Shown here one piece after another: positions 1 through 8,650 of a stretch of DNA of 64,000 nucleotides. A program made the position numbers and the translations under genes. Location: the NCBI RefSeq assembly GCF_000968375.1, contig NZ_CP009933.1, positions 4,402,001 to 4,466,000 of the forward strand, given 5' to 3'. This DNA comes from Clostridium scatologenes. Its GTDB lineage: Bacteria > Bacillota > Clostridia > Clostridiales > Clostridiaceae. Position 1 is the first letter of the stretch, and each line of letters opens with the position of its first letter. The notes under the pieces are model-generated. The model made no database searches. It was not told where the DNA came from and was given only the letters and a program-made list of their open reading frames with translations.

Positions 1-363
1 ACGATTCAAATTATCATTTTGAAGTATGTTTATTACAGAACCACAAGCTCCTGTATTAGGCTCAAATGTTCCTATGTATACATTACTTATTCTAGACTGA
101 AGTATAGCTCCTGCACACATTGGACATGGCTCTAAAGTAACATACATACTACATCCACTTAATCTCCAATTATTAGTATACTGTGAAGCTTTTTTTATGG
201 CAAGTATTTCTGCATGAGCTAATGGATCCTGCAAAGTTTCCCTTAAATTATGAGCTTTAGCTATTATAATATTATCTCTAACTATAACAACTCCTACTGG
301 TACTTCTCCTAAAGTTAATGATTTCTCTGCTTCTATTATAGCTTCTCCCATAAAATTTTTCAT
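1..363 (-). CDS. tadA: tRNA-specific adenosine deaminase TadA (3' end outside window)
   Basis: Cytosolic zinc deaminase that converts A34 to inosine in tRNA-Arg(ACG), allowing CGN decoding. Reading leftward from the ATG at 363, the translation begins MKNFMGEAIIEAEKSLTLGE and carries the deaminase HAE motif (around residue 55), the zinc ligands in EPCPMC (around residue 83) and the GACGSV loop. About 121 residues are present; the C-terminus (family about 150 residues) lies beyond base 1. A cognate tRNA-Arg(ACG) gene is in this window at 32855-32931, which fits. A 40-bp gap separates the start from the cfa stop codon upstream. Other deaminases of the cytidine family are less likely because of the EPCPMC context and N-terminus. 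Confidence 0.93.
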   Translation of the reverse strand, partial: MKNFMGEAIIEAEKSLTLGEVPVGVVIVRDNIIIAKAHNLRETLQDPLAHAEILAIKKASQYTNNWRLSGCSMYVTLEPCPMCAGAILQSRISNVYIGTFEPNTGACGSVINILQNDNLNR

Positions 364-403
364 AAAACATACCCCTACAATTATTAACTAAAATGATATA
401 AAA

Positions 404-1579
404 TTATACATACATATATTCTCTAGTCCATGGCAATTCATTATTTACACCTTTTACAAATAAAAATTGATGAATATCAATATTACCACAATTAAAAGAT
501 GCTGCACAAGCATTTAAATATAATCTCCACATTCTTATGAAAGTTTCATCCTTTGTTTTTCTTATTTCAGGTAACACACTTTCAAAGTTTCCTGCCCAAT
601 GCTCTAAAGTTCTTCCATAATGTCTTCTAAGACTTTCTACATCATTTAAATAAAATTTATATTCTGTCATATTATCAATCAATTCTTTAACTAAAGGTAT
701 GTATCCACCAGGGAAAATATGTTTATCTATCCAAGTGTTAGTTCCCCCTTCACCTATAGCTGTAATACAATGAAGAATCGAAACACCTTTTTCATTTAAT
801 AGATTATTTACCGCATTAAAATACTCTCCAATATGTTCTTTTCCTACATGCTCTACCATACCTACGCTAACTATTCTATCAAATTTCACATTTTCTAATT
901 CTCTATAATCTGTAAGTTTAACTTGAACTAAATCTTCTAATCCCTCATCTTTTATTCTTTCATTGACTTTAGCAAATTGTTCTGAACTTAAAGTTATTCC
1001 CATAGCTTTTACTTTATACTGTTTTGCTGCAGTAATTATTAATTCTCCCCATCCACAACCTATATCAAGTAAAGTTTGTCCTTCTTCTAAACATAACTTT
1101 TTAAGAATATGTTTAACTTTGTTTTTCTGAGCAGTTTCTAATGAATCATCATTAGATTTAAAATAGCCACAAGAATATGTCATTGTACTATCTAGCCACA
1201 ATTTGTAAAAATCATTTCCAATATCATAATGATGTTGAATATATTCCTTACTATTTTTAACAGTGTTTGACATTCTCTTAATTAAATCCATGTATTTATT
1301 GCCATTACTTAAAAAACTTTCTTTATTATTATACAAAGATTCGATAACCTTTTGAACATCTCCTTCTATATCTAACTTTTTAGTCATATATCCTTCTCCA
1401 AATGCAATAAAAGGATCTCTAATTATATCTGATTTAGGAATGTGTTCATTAAAAACTATGGTAAACTTACTTTCACCTTCACCATACTTTTCTACTTCTC
1501 CATCCCAAAATCTTATTTCACAAGTATCTGAAAATAAGTTTTTAAATAAGTTTTTGTAAAATATTTTGTCAATACTCAT
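404..1579 (-). CDS. cfa: Cyclopropane-fatty-acyl-phospholipid synthase family methyltransferase
   Basis: SAM-dependent enzyme that methylenates double bonds of membrane phospholipid acyl chains. The N-terminal third (to about residue 105) is the lipid-binding part. The linker motif HHYDIGNDFYKLWLD follows, then the class I SAM site LLDIGCGWGE (about residues 172-181), GMVEHVGKEH, and the C-terminal HYGRTLEHWAGNF region typical of CFA synthases. I chose the ATG at 1579 (391 residues) rather than the longer frame to 1600, because TTAGGAGGTAG sits just before it. It probably forms a single-gene unit. A MarR regulator is encoded 137 bp upstream on the same strand. CFA formation is usually linked to acid or stationary-phase membrane adaptation; no regulatory site is evident. 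Confidence 0.93.
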   Translation of the reverse strand: MSIDKIFYKNLFKNLFSDTCEIRFWDGEVEKYGEGESKFTIVFNEHIPKSDIIRDPFIAFGEGYMTKKLDIEGDVQKVIESLYNNKESFLSNGNKYMDLIKRMSNTVKNSKEYIQHHYDIGNDFYKLWLDSTMTYSCGYFKSNDDSLETAQKNKVKHILKKLCLEEGQTLLDIGCGWGELIITAAKQYKVKAMGITLSSEQFAKVNERIKDEGLEDLVQVKLTDYRELENVKFDRIVSVGMVEHVGKEHIGEYFNAVNNLLNEKGVSILHCITAIGEGGTNTWIDKHIFPGGYIPLVKELIDNMTEYKFYLNDVESLRRHYGRTLEHWAGNFESVLPEIRKTKDETFIRMWRLYLNACAASFNCGNIDIHQFLFVKGVNNELPWTREYMYV

Positions 1580-1716
1580 AATACTACCTCCTAATTTCAT
1601 TATTTATATAACATTACTATTTAAATTAATATGATAAATATATTAGTTATATCATTAAATTTATATAAAATATTATTATACAATTACCTAATAAGAAAAT
1701 TACTATAAGTATAATA

Positions 1717-2163
1717 TCAAACTCTATTCAAATTATTTATAATACGATTTAATACACCATAAAGATTTTCAATATCAGATTTAGGAATATCTTTCAATGC
1801 TTCTTCTAACAATATAGATGCCTCATTATAAAGTGCTTGTCTCATTTGTTTTGATTTTTCTGTCAAACAAATCAAGTTGGTTCTTCTATCATTTGGGTGC
1901 TGTACTTTTTTTACAATATCATTCTTGATCATGTTATTAATTATACGAGAAATGCTTGGTTCGTCCTTAGTTGTAAGTTTAGAAATTTGATTTTGCTGTA
2001 ATTCACCATGCTCATATAAATATGTTAGTATTGTATACTGTTCTGGAGTTATATCATATCCACAAGATCTAAACTTTGAACTTACACGATTTGATATTAA
2101 TCTAAAACATATATTTAAAACTTGACCAAGCTTTTGTATATCGGAATTATCTTTTATTTCCAA
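1717..2163 (-). CDS. MarR family transcriptional regulator
   Basis: 148-residue winged-helix dimeric DNA-binding protein. The recognition region reads TPEQYTILTYLYEHGELQQ, then the wing helix with SKLTTKDEPSISRIINNMI and the DRRTNLICLT wing hairpin, all characteristic of MarR. Spacing AAAGAGGTGGTTACTTGG before the ATG supports the start. It lies between cfa and a long AT-rich gap, so its target is uncertain; it could act on cfa or on the efflux operon to the right, which has its own MarR gene (6373-6846). The effector is unknown. Confidence 0.9.
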   Translation of the reverse strand: MEIKDNSDIQKLGQVLNICFRLISNRVSSKFRSCGYDITPEQYTILTYLYEHGELQQNQISKLTTKDEPSISRIINNMIKNDIVKKVQHPNDRRTNLICLTEKSKQMRQALYNEASILLEEALKDIPKSDIENLYGVLNRIINNLNRV

Positions 2164-2529
2164 GTAACCACCTCTTTTTAAAATATGTAATATATAACCA
2201 TTAAATTATATCCCCAAATACTTGTTTATGCAAGTATTGGAAAACAACCATACTCCAAGTACAATTATTCAATCTAGTAATTATTTTTTAATGTTTACTA
2301 ATTTCATTATAGTACTTTGTGATTATTTATCAACTATACTAATTTTATGCAAATTCACTACTATATCCACTATTTTACTGTATTAACTACTTTATTTTCT
2401 GATCATTTTACTATATTTCTTATTATTTAAAGTACTTTTTTGTTCATTTGACACTTTTTATATTCTTTTTTCTATTTATAGTATCTCTATTTAATAAAAT
2501 ACAAAGTAAATTTTACTATTTAAGTAGAT
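2164..2529. other. AT-rich intergenic stretch with no recognisable gene
   Basis: About 365 bp between the MarR gene and the terminator of the molbindin gene. I see only very AT-rich sequence, many TACTA-type runs and no open frame with a ribosome binding site on either strand. It presumably contains the promoter of the MarR gene. Confidence 0.6.
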
Positions 2530-2572
2530 ATAAAAAAATATACTATAGTTTCAATCGCAAAACTATAGTATA
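2530..2572 (-). terminator. Rho-independent terminator downstream of mop
   Basis: A perfect 13-bp inverted repeat (arms 2539-2551 and 2560-2572, TATACTATAGTTT) with an 8-nt loop, followed on the minus strand by a T-run. It lies 25 bp past the stop codon of the interrupted molbindin gene. Confidence 0.8.
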
Positions 2573-2596
2573 CCTATTAGAATTATGCTTTATAAA

Positions 2597-2815
2597 TTAA
2601 TGTTTAACAAAAACAACATTAATAGCCTTAACTAAAGCTTCAATTTTATCACCTTTTTTAAATCCGGTATCCTCTAAACTTTCCTTAGTCATTACAGACG
2701 TAACGATAGGAGCGTTAGCTCATCCATCAACTGACATTTTTATCTGAGCCATAACAGCATCAGATTTTATTTCTTCAATTTTACCTACTAATTTATTTCT
2801 TACACCCGCTTCCAT
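2597..2815 (-). pseudogene. Molbindin (Mop/TOBE domain) gene interrupted by in-frame TGA
   Basis: The frame starts with ATG at 2815 behind AAAGGAGATGTTTAATC and encodes 72 codons of a TOBE/Mop domain (MEAGVRNKLVGKIEEIKSDA ... TSVMTKESLEDTGFKKGD ... ALVKAINVVFVK). This is the size and pattern of the small clostridial molybdate/molybdopterin-binding MopII proteins. Codon 32 (2720-2722) is TGA, in the context VDG-stop-ANAPIV. Both halves are intact, in frame and retain a good ribosome binding site and terminator. A GGA to TGA change would restore a family-like glycine pair; this is inference. Selenocysteine readthrough is the alternative, but I see only a 4-bp hairpin that includes the TGA itself, not a downstream SECIS. 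A sequencing error is also possible. Confidence 0.75.
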
Positions 2816-2908
2816 GATTAAACATCTCCTTTCTTAATATCAATATTAGTATTTATAATAATTACTTTTTTATTTATAATTTAAATTTATATGATCTATA
2901 ATCTAAAA

Positions 2909-4132
2909 TTATACTACATCTTCTTGTATAATATCTTCTTGTATAATATCTTCTTGTGAAATATCTTCATGTAGCATTTTGCTATTTTTATATTTCATAA
3001 AAGCAATTCTAGTGGAATACATAGCAAGTCCTATTGGTAACCAAAATGCACCAAACTTAAGCTCATTTTTTAAATAAGGAAGCATAAGATCCCAGCTTAA
3101 TCCTTTTAAATTTAACATTTTTAATCCCATAGTCATATGCCTGAATGGCCATAAACTATTGAGAGCCTCAGGCATTCCAGTTGGCAACAGATAATCTGGG
3201 AATATAATACCGCAAGTTAGGAATATAGGTATATTTATCAAATTAAACAATAGTATAAAATGTCCAAGGTTATCCATAAATGATGTAAAAACTAATCCCA
3301 TAGCTGTAAGATTAATGAAAAATAAACTCATTAAAACAATATATATTAATATATCGCCACGAAGAGGTACACCGAATAATTTATCAACAATACATAAGCA
3401 AGTGAAAATTAATATAATACATATAGTAGAATATAGTAATACTCTTCCTATAAGACCAATTACAGCCTTTACACCTTCTTTTGAACACATCTTAATATGT
3501 GCAAATTGCTCTTTCTTTTTCATTAAAGCAGGTACTAAAAGTACTGGTACAAAAAAACCTTGATTAACTAAAGGTATTAAAGTATAAATTAAATATCTAA
3601 GATAACTACTTTGCGGCTCATAAAGTATACGTTCACCATAAGAAAAGTTCAAAACAGCTTGTTTGGATTGGTATGGAACCATACCATTTCCCTGAAGAAC
3701 GCTTATTTGAGCACCAGCATTTATGGTACCTAAAACCTGACTAGCATATCCTAAAATACTGGCTTCTTTAGGAAGACTAGTTCCATCTATTACTATTAGA
3801 GCACTAGGTGACTTTGCCGAACTTACATCTTTTTCAAAATGCTTAGGTATTATTATACCTCCATTTACTCTACGATCTTTTATTGCTTTTTCAAGTTCAG
3901 TATCTGAATCTGCATAATAATTAACATTTAAACCTGGATTAATTTTAAGCTGTTGTATAACAGTTCTTGACAAATTTGAGTTATCTTTATCAACTATACC
4001 AAATGGAATATTATCTATATAAGGGTTAGACATAGCATAACCAAAAATAAGTGTTGCTACAATAGTAAGTATAATAGTCTTAAGTAAGGGACTTCTTTCT
4101 TCTTTTAATATTTTTAAAAAACTCTTCATCAT
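2909..4132 (-). CDS. ABC-2 family transporter permease (efflux), second of pair
   Basis: 407-residue inner-membrane protein with the ABC-2/YbhS topology: one N-terminal membrane helix (residues ~17-36), a large extracytoplasmic domain (~40-175) and about five C-terminal helices (~180-380). The external domain contains the VDKDNSNLSRTVIQQL stretch shared with its neighbour's VDHDNSLSTQAFVRQI, so the two permeases are paralogues that probably form a heterodimer. It overlaps the upstream permease by 4 bp. Substrate is likely a drug or lipid-like compound, by analogy with the YbhFSR family. The C-terminus has an odd acidic five-residue repeat (see 2918-2974). No ATP-binding subunit is encoded in the operon. 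Confidence 0.85.
   Translation of the reverse strand: MMKSFLKILKEERSPLLKTIILTIVATLIFGYAMSNPYIDNIPFGIVDKDNSNLSRTVIQQLKINPGLNVNYYADSDTELEKAIKDRRVNGGIIIPKHFEKDVSSAKSPSALIVIDGTSLPKEASILGYASQVLGTINAGAQISVLQGNGMVPYQSKQAVLNFSYGERILYEPQSSYLRYLIYTLIPLVNQGFFVPVLLVPALMKKKEQFAHIKMCSKEGVKAVIGLIGRVLLYSTICIILIFTCLCIVDKLFGVPLRGDILIYIVLMSLFFINLTAMGLVFTSFMDNLGHFILLFNLINIPIFLTCGIIFPDYLLPTGMPEALNSLWPFRHMTMGLKMLNLKGLSWDLMLPYLKNELKFGAFWLPIGLAMYSTRIAFMKYKNSKMLHEDISQEDIIQEDIIQEDVV
2918..2974 (-). repeat. 15-bp tandem repeat encoding IIQED units at permease C-terminus
   Basis: Units start at 2918, 2933, 2948 and 2963. The first two are identical 15-mers, the third differs in two or three bases, and the fourth is more diverged. 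Because the unit is a multiple of three, copy-number changes would keep the frame and only alter the acidic cytoplasmic tail. Confidence 0.9.
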
Positions 4133-5295
4133 ATTATCACCTCTGCATCTTGACCATTAATGATACTATTTTTCTCGTCTATTTTAATATTTCTAAGTCT
4201 TTTAGCCTCTTTCATTTTATATAAAAGGAATGTAGTAACCCACATAAAAATCATAAATTTAGTGAGCCAGAATATATTAGATAAGTTATCTTGAAAACTT
4301 CCACCTATAAGTGATAAATCCCTTAGAGGTATAGCATAGTAGTAAAATGGAATATATTTAGCTATCATAGGAATAATATCAGGCATAGCTACAGATGGAA
4401 ATGTATATCCAACCAAAAATAAACTTATAGCTATTGGACCTGCTAGACCTACTGCATCTATCTGGTTTCCATTAAACAAGATACTTAAAAATACTCCCAC
4501 AAATGTCATTCCGATACAAAAGAGAATAGTGAGCATAATTCCTGCTTCAACAGAACCCCTATAAGGCAGACCAAAATATTTGCAATAAATTGCTAGAATA
4601 ATAAAAACTGAAATTGATGCCAGAAGTCCAACCATAATACCTTTAATCCATATTTTTTTATAGCTATTACCTTTGTTTATTAATAAAATTACAACTATAA
4701 TCATCCCAACTTGCATAGTGTTAATTGCAAATCCTGGAATGAAAAAATTAAACATATTTTCAGTAGGATTTCCTATAACCCTGGAATTATAACGTATTGG
4801 ATTGATATAATTTGCAGCTACTTCTGGCATTAATCCAAGTTTTCCCTCTGCTACACCTATTAAATATGCTGATTTAATGGTACCAAGAATCTGTGCAACT
4901 CTTGTTCTGCTAGAAGAAGTCATAGCCATTTGTGCCCCATCATAAATAACCATAATTTGGGGATTCTTCCCATCAGTTAGATCTTTTGAAAAGTGCTCAG
5001 GAATAATAAATCCTATAGCTACTTTTCCTTTGTCTATTAAATCTTTAACATCATTATCAGTCTGACTATATGTAACTACATTAAATTTTGAGTTTGTCCT
5101 TATTTGCCTAACAAAAGCTTGAGTTGATAAGGAGTTATCATGATCTACAATAACAGTTGGAATTTTGCTAAGTGAATGAGCACTAAATTCAAGTGCTAAA
5201 ACAATAGCCCCTCCAATGCCAAGTATAAGAAACATTAAAATAGGAATTATCATATACTTAAATCTTAATATTTTTTCTTTCATGATAATCATCAC
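4129..5295 (-). CDS. ABC-2 family transporter permease (efflux), first of pair
   Basis: 388-residue membrane protein with the same layout as the next gene: an N-terminal helix (~14-36), an external domain (~40-175), then five to six helices. The longest frame begins GTG at 5295, overlapping the HlyD-gene stop (GTGA), with ATG codons at 5292 and 5283 as alternatives; GGAAAGAAG lies upstream. The 4-bp overlaps on both sides indicate translational coupling within a MarR-hlyD-permease-permease operon. The related E. coli YbhGFSR set has a membrane-fusion protein, an ATPase and two permeases; here the ATPase is absent. Confidence 0.85.
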   Translation of the reverse strand: MMIIMKEKILRFKYMIIPILMFLILGIGGAIVLALEFSAHSLSKIPTVIVDHDNSLSTQAFVRQIRTNSKFNVVTYSQTDNDVKDLIDKGKVAIGFIIPEHFSKDLTDGKNPQIMVIYDGAQMAMTSSSRTRVAQILGTIKSAYLIGVAEGKLGLMPEVAANYINPIRYNSRVIGNPTENMFNFFIPGFAINTMQVGMIIVVILLINKGNSYKKIWIKGIMVGLLASISVFIILAIYCKYFGLPYRGSVEAGIMLTILFCIGMTFVGVFLSILFNGNQIDAVGLAGPIAISLFLVGYTFPSVAMPDIIPMIAKYIPFYYYAIPLRDLSLIGGSFQDNLSNIFWLTKFMIFMWVTTFLLYKMKEAKRLRNIKIDEKNSIINGQDAEVII

Positions 5296-6344
5296 TTCTT
5301 TCCAAAATCAACAAAGGCTGTCATTCCTGCATGAAGTGGTTTATTCATATCAATTAATTCAACTTTAACTCCATAGGATAGTACATCAAATTCCCCATTA
5401 TCATTTGTTGCCCTTTTAACTGCAAAATCAGCATCCTTATTTATTCTAACTATTCTACCTTTAAATTGTTGATTAGGGTAACTAGAAAGTTTTACAGACA
5501 CTTCTCCATTTAACTTAACTTTTGAAAGATCTGTTTCTTTTACATTACATTCAATCCAAGGTGCAGTTGTATTTGTCATTACTAAAAGAGGCATTCCTGT
5601 AGATACTAATTCACCAACCTCTACATTTAACTGATTTACAATTCCATCTGCTGGTGCTGTGATCGTTGTATCAGCTATATAACTTTGTACTTCATTTTGT
5701 CCACCTTCAGCTTGTTTAATTTGGGCTTGATATCCTTGTATTGTTGCATCTGCTTGACTTACTTGTGCTTGGAGTGCTGCTATATCTTCAGTTCTTGCCC
5801 CATCTTTAGCAACATCATATTGCTTTTCATACACATCCATAGCTGTTTTAGCTTTATCTAAATCTTCTTTAGCTGCATAACCTTTACTAAACAATCCATT
5901 TACTCTATCATAGGTAGATTTAGCTAAATCATATTGAGACTTAGCTTGGGCAATTTCTTCTGGTCTTGCTCCATTTTGAGCCTTCTGAAGCTGTGCTTGT
6001 GCTGCTGATTTTGCTGCTTCTGCTGCTTTCACTTGTCCAGTAGCTGCATCTATTTGAGCTTTTGATTGAGCTTCCTTTGCAACTAGCGTACTATTATCTA
6101 TAGTTATTAAAACCTGTCCATTTTTTATATTGTCACCTTCAGCTATCTTTATATCCGTTATTTTTCCTGCAATTTTTGAATTTATATTTACTTCTTTAGT
6201 TTCTATGTTTCCTTGAACAATTAAGTGGTCGCTTTGCTGTTTTACTATTTTATCTCCTGTTAAAACAACATTCTTACTACATCCTGAAAACAAACCTGTT
6301 GTAATTGTTAGAGCTAATACTAATGCAATTTTCTTTCTTTTCAT
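5292..6344 (-). CDS. HlyD/YbhG-like membrane-fusion lipoprotein
   Basis: 350-residue periplasmic-adaptor-type protein. It has a signal peptide with lipobox LFSGC (Cys22), so it should be a lipid-anchored surface protein. The first half of a barrel/lipoyl-like domain (EVNINSKIAGKITDIKIAEG) follows, then a long Ala/Gln-rich coiled-coil hairpin (~85-215) with the YbhG-type repeats NGARPEEIAQAK and DGARTEDIAAL, the second lipoyl half (TITAPADGIVNQLNVEVGE), and a beta-barrel domain. It should link the two permeases to the cell surface. The gene is 28 bp downstream of its MarR regulator. In Gram-positive cells such adaptors act without an outer-membrane channel. Confidence 0.9.
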   Translation of the reverse strand: MKRKKIALVLALTITTGLFSGCSKNVVLTGDKIVKQQSDHLIVQGNIETKEVNINSKIAGKITDIKIAEGDNIKNGQVLITIDNSTLVAKEAQSKAQIDAATGQVKAAEAAKSAAQAQLQKAQNGARPEEIAQAKSQYDLAKSTYDRVNGLFSKGYAAKEDLDKAKTAMDVYEKQYDVAKDGARTEDIAALQAQVSQADATIQGYQAQIKQAEGGQNEVQSYIADTTITAPADGIVNQLNVEVGELVSTGMPLLVMTNTTAPWIECNVKETDLSKVKLNGEVSVKLSSYPNQQFKGRIVRINKDADFAVKRATNDNGEFDVLSYGVKVELIDMNKPLHAGMTAFVDFGKK

Positions 6345-6372
6345 ATAAATCCTCCTAAACCAACTAATGTGT

Positions 6373-6846
6373 TTACTTATAAGACGTTAAACGTTGTCTA
6401 ATTTTTACAAGTGAATCGTGTAGACTCTGCATCTGTTCTTCTGGAAAAACATCTAGTAAAGACGCTATAAGATTTTCTTTATCTGGTATTATCTCAGCTA
6501 AAATTTTCTTTCCCTCTTCTGTTATAATAACTTTTGTATACCTCCTATCTTTTTCATTTTCCTTTCGTATAACAATTCCTTTTGATGTCATTCTATCGAT
6601 TAAAGTTGTCACACTAGGTTTCTTTACTCCTAATTTCTTACTAAGATTAGATGAAGTACTTCCCTCATCACTACATAAATATAAGTAATACAAAGCTTTG
6701 AATTGTACCTGTGTTAATTCAAACTTTTTATAGCCTTCTTCAGCAATTTTATTTATTAATTCTGACACTTTAATAATCTCGTCAGTTACCTCAAAAGTTA
6801 ACTCCATTGGATCAATTTTAATTAAACCGGTATCTTTTTTATTCAT
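6373..6846 (-). CDS. MarR family regulator of the efflux operon
   Basis: 157-residue winged-helix regulator (LTQVQFKALYYLYLCSDEG, then LSKKLGVKKPSVTTLIDRM, wing EKDRRYTKVIITEEG). The ATG at 6846 with TTTTAGGAGTG upstream is preferred over the GTG at 6855. It is the first gene of the operon with hlyD and the permeases. The 26-bp inverted repeat over its promoter suggests autorepression, relieved by a ligand that may also be a transport substrate. Family assignment is from sequence pattern; the regulatory role is inferred from context. Confidence 0.9.
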   Translation of the reverse strand: MNKKDTGLIKIDPMELTFEVTDEIIKVSELINKIAEEGYKKFELTQVQFKALYYLYLCSDEGSTSSNLSKKLGVKKPSVTTLIDRMTSKGIVIRKENEKDRRYTKVIITEEGKKILAEIIPDKENLIASLLDVFPEEQMQSLHDSLVKIRQRLTSYK

Positions 6847-6921
6847 AAACAACACTCCTAAAATGTTTTTTTATATTATTTTTATAATATTATTAATCTA
6901 ATATACTGATAGTCATATAAA

Positions 6922-6978
6922 TAATAGTTAGTATAACTAATAGTTAGTTTCACTAACTATTAGTTATACTAACTATTA
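6922..6978. promoter_or_regulatory. Perfect 26-bp inverted repeat, probable MarR operator
   Basis: Arms 6922-6947 and 6953-6978 are exact reverse complements around a 5-nt spacer (6948-6952). Each arm holds two copies of TAGTTAG-like sequence, and the centre reads TAGTTAG-N5-CTAACTA. It covers the -10 of the promoter and the transcription start region, the usual place for a repressor site. The length suggests two MarR dimers. Confidence 0.8.
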
Positions 6979-7002
6979 TACACATTATTATATTAGTTGC
7001 AA
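6975..7002 (-). promoter_or_regulatory. Promoter of the MarR-hlyD-permease operon
   Basis: Minus-strand -35 TTGCAA (6997-7002), 16-bp spacer, -10 TATAAT (6975-6980). The -10 overlaps the outer end of the inverted repeat. Confidence 0.65.
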
Positions 7003-7182
7003 TACTAATAATTGGAAATTAATATTAATAATTTGTAACTTTCAATTTTAATTTTGTAAAATAAAAAATATATAGTTCAAAGATATAATTCAGTATTTGT
7101 GCTGAAAGTAGTTAAACTAAGAAGGTTGGCATACTGCTATAACTTAAGTGTAGAAGGTAAGATAAGTATTTCAAGACAACAA

Positions 7183-7215
7183 AAAGTCTTCTAACCACTA
7201 TGATTACAAGACTTT
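7183..7215 (-). terminator. Original host terminator of tRNA-Arg, now beside attL
   Basis: Inverted repeat AAAGTCTT (7183-7190) / AAGACTTT (7208-7215) with a T-run on the minus strand. It follows directly after the partial tRNA copy, so before insertion it would have terminated the tRNA-Arg transcript. Confidence 0.65.
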
Positions 7216-7217
7216 AT

Positions 7218-7268
7218 ATTTGGTGCGCCCGAGAGGAATCGAACCCCCGGCACGCGGTTTAGGAAACC
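7218..7268 (-). repeat. attL: 51-bp copy of tRNA-Arg(CCT) 3' portion
   Basis: Identical to 27949-27999. It spans the tRNA 3' part from the anticodon stem through the T-arm and acceptor to CCA, plus 3 bp downstream. The tRNA sequence is lost at 7269, where element DNA begins. Confidence 0.95.
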
Positions 7269-7415
7269 AATCCCAAAAATTATTCCGTACAACATTCCTA
7301 ATACTAGGACATTTTTTATTTTTACATTTCTTAATAGAAACGGTTTAACTCATTTTTCTTATTACTTCAATAATAACACTGGAATATTATCAAATCAAGC
7401 CTATTTTTCTACTTT

Positions 7416-8612
7416 TTAAAATATACCTTTTAACAAAATATTATTAGTTTTATAGTATACTGTATGGTCACTTCTCCAATAAACAGTAATATTAATATAA
7501 TATGGCGTAATTCCACCATCTTTTATACATTTAATACTTATATTTGTATCTGTAGTTCCTGTAATTGTATAAGAAGTTCCAGGCGTTGATTTTGTTCTAT
7601 TTACTACAAAATCAAACAAAGCTCCTTGAACTTCTGTTCCATTATCAAGTAGTTGGGCTGTGTATGTAATTGTTGTTCCACTTACTATTTTACTTAATCC
7701 GTTACTTGTAGATGCTGCTAAATTAATAGTATAATTGTGTGTAACTGTAGCTATTACTTCTATATTAATGATAGTATTAATACTAGGATTATTCTTTACT
7801 GTGGCAGTAATTGTTGCAGTGCCTGTAGCAACAAAATTAATTAATCCATCAGAATTAATTTGTGCAACACTCATATCACTAGATTTATATGTTATTTCTG
7901 GTAATTCTGTAATTATAGTTGTTTGTTTATTTATTGTTTTAGAGTATTGTAAATTTAATTGAATTGATTGATTAATATAAGCTTGAATATTATCACCGTT
8001 TAATATTTCCAATTTATATGTAGCTATTTTTGTGTTATAATTTGCAATTAAATTTACCTTATCGTCATCGTCTCCCATTAGTGACCGCTTTGCATAACCA
8101 ATTATTAAGCCATCCTTTGAAAAATAATCCAAGCCTATAAATTCCCAAACTGTTCTTGAATCAGTTAAAAATCTTTTATCCAAATCTAACATTAAACTAT
8201 TCTTATTTTTCGGAAATGTTACTAACACTTGACCATCAACAAGTGTCGTAAATTTATTACTTTGGGTATCTAAAATTTTTGTATCTATAATAGAAGGTAT
8301 TTCCACTACTTCACCATCAAGAACAAATTTCAAATTCATCGTAATTTTTCTAATTACGGACTTATCATAATTCTTATAATATAATGTAGGTTTTTCTGTT
8401 GTCAGCCACTGACAACCTAATCCACTTATTACACTACCCTGCTGTATAATATCTTTAGGTGTAATTATATATTTATTATCAATCGAATTAGTTTTATCAT
8501 CATATTCTTTAAATAAAGCCTTAATTCCAACATTACTATCTATATTAGTAAGTTGTCCGTAACGGGTAAAATAATCATCAAACATTCTCTGCATACTTTC
8601 TAACATATCCAA
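7416..8612 (-). CDS. Phage structural-type protein with bacterial Ig-like (Big_2) domain
   Basis: About 398 residues. The N-terminal ~220 residues are unfamiliar (MLESMQRMFDDYFTRYGQL, then a beta-rich part with TLVDGQVLVTFPKN). Around residue 240-290 is a Big_2-type fold: ITYKSSDMSVAQINSDG, then VATGTATITATV. The C-terminal ~115 residues look like a second beta domain. Ig-like domains are common on phage capsid, tail and decoration proteins and bind carbohydrates, so a virion-surface or adsorption role is plausible. Start: a TTG at 8612 has AAAGGGGTG at good spacing; ATG at 8606 or 8639 are alternatives. It is the last gene before attL and follows the 115-residue gene closely. Confidence 0.7.
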   Translation of the reverse strand: MDMLESMQRMFDDYFTRYGQLTNIDSNVGIKALFKEYDDKTNSIDNKYIITPKDIIQQGSVISGLGCQWLTTEKPTLYYKNYDKSVIRKITMNLKFVLDGEVVEIPSIIDTKILDTQSNKFTTLVDGQVLVTFPKNKNSLMLDLDKRFLTDSRTVWEFIGLDYFSKDGLIIGYAKRSLMGDDDDKVNLIANYNTKIATYKLEILNGDNIQAYINQSIQLNLQYSKTINKQTTIITELPEITYKSSDMSVAQINSDGLINFVATGTATITATVKNNPSINTIINIEVIATVTHNYTINLAASTSNGLSKIVSGTTITYTAQLLDNGTEVQGALFDFVVNRTKSTPGTSYTITGTTDTNISIKCIKDGGITPYYINITVYWRSDHTVYYKTNNILLKGIF

Positions 8613-8650
8613 TAATATCACCCCTTTCATAATCGCCACATATGGCGAAA

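Noticed and set aside
2720..2722. Selenocysteine codon in the molbindin gene
   Set aside because: No SECIS-like stem-loop follows the TGA, and I know of no selenoprotein in this family. Kept only as a minor alternative.
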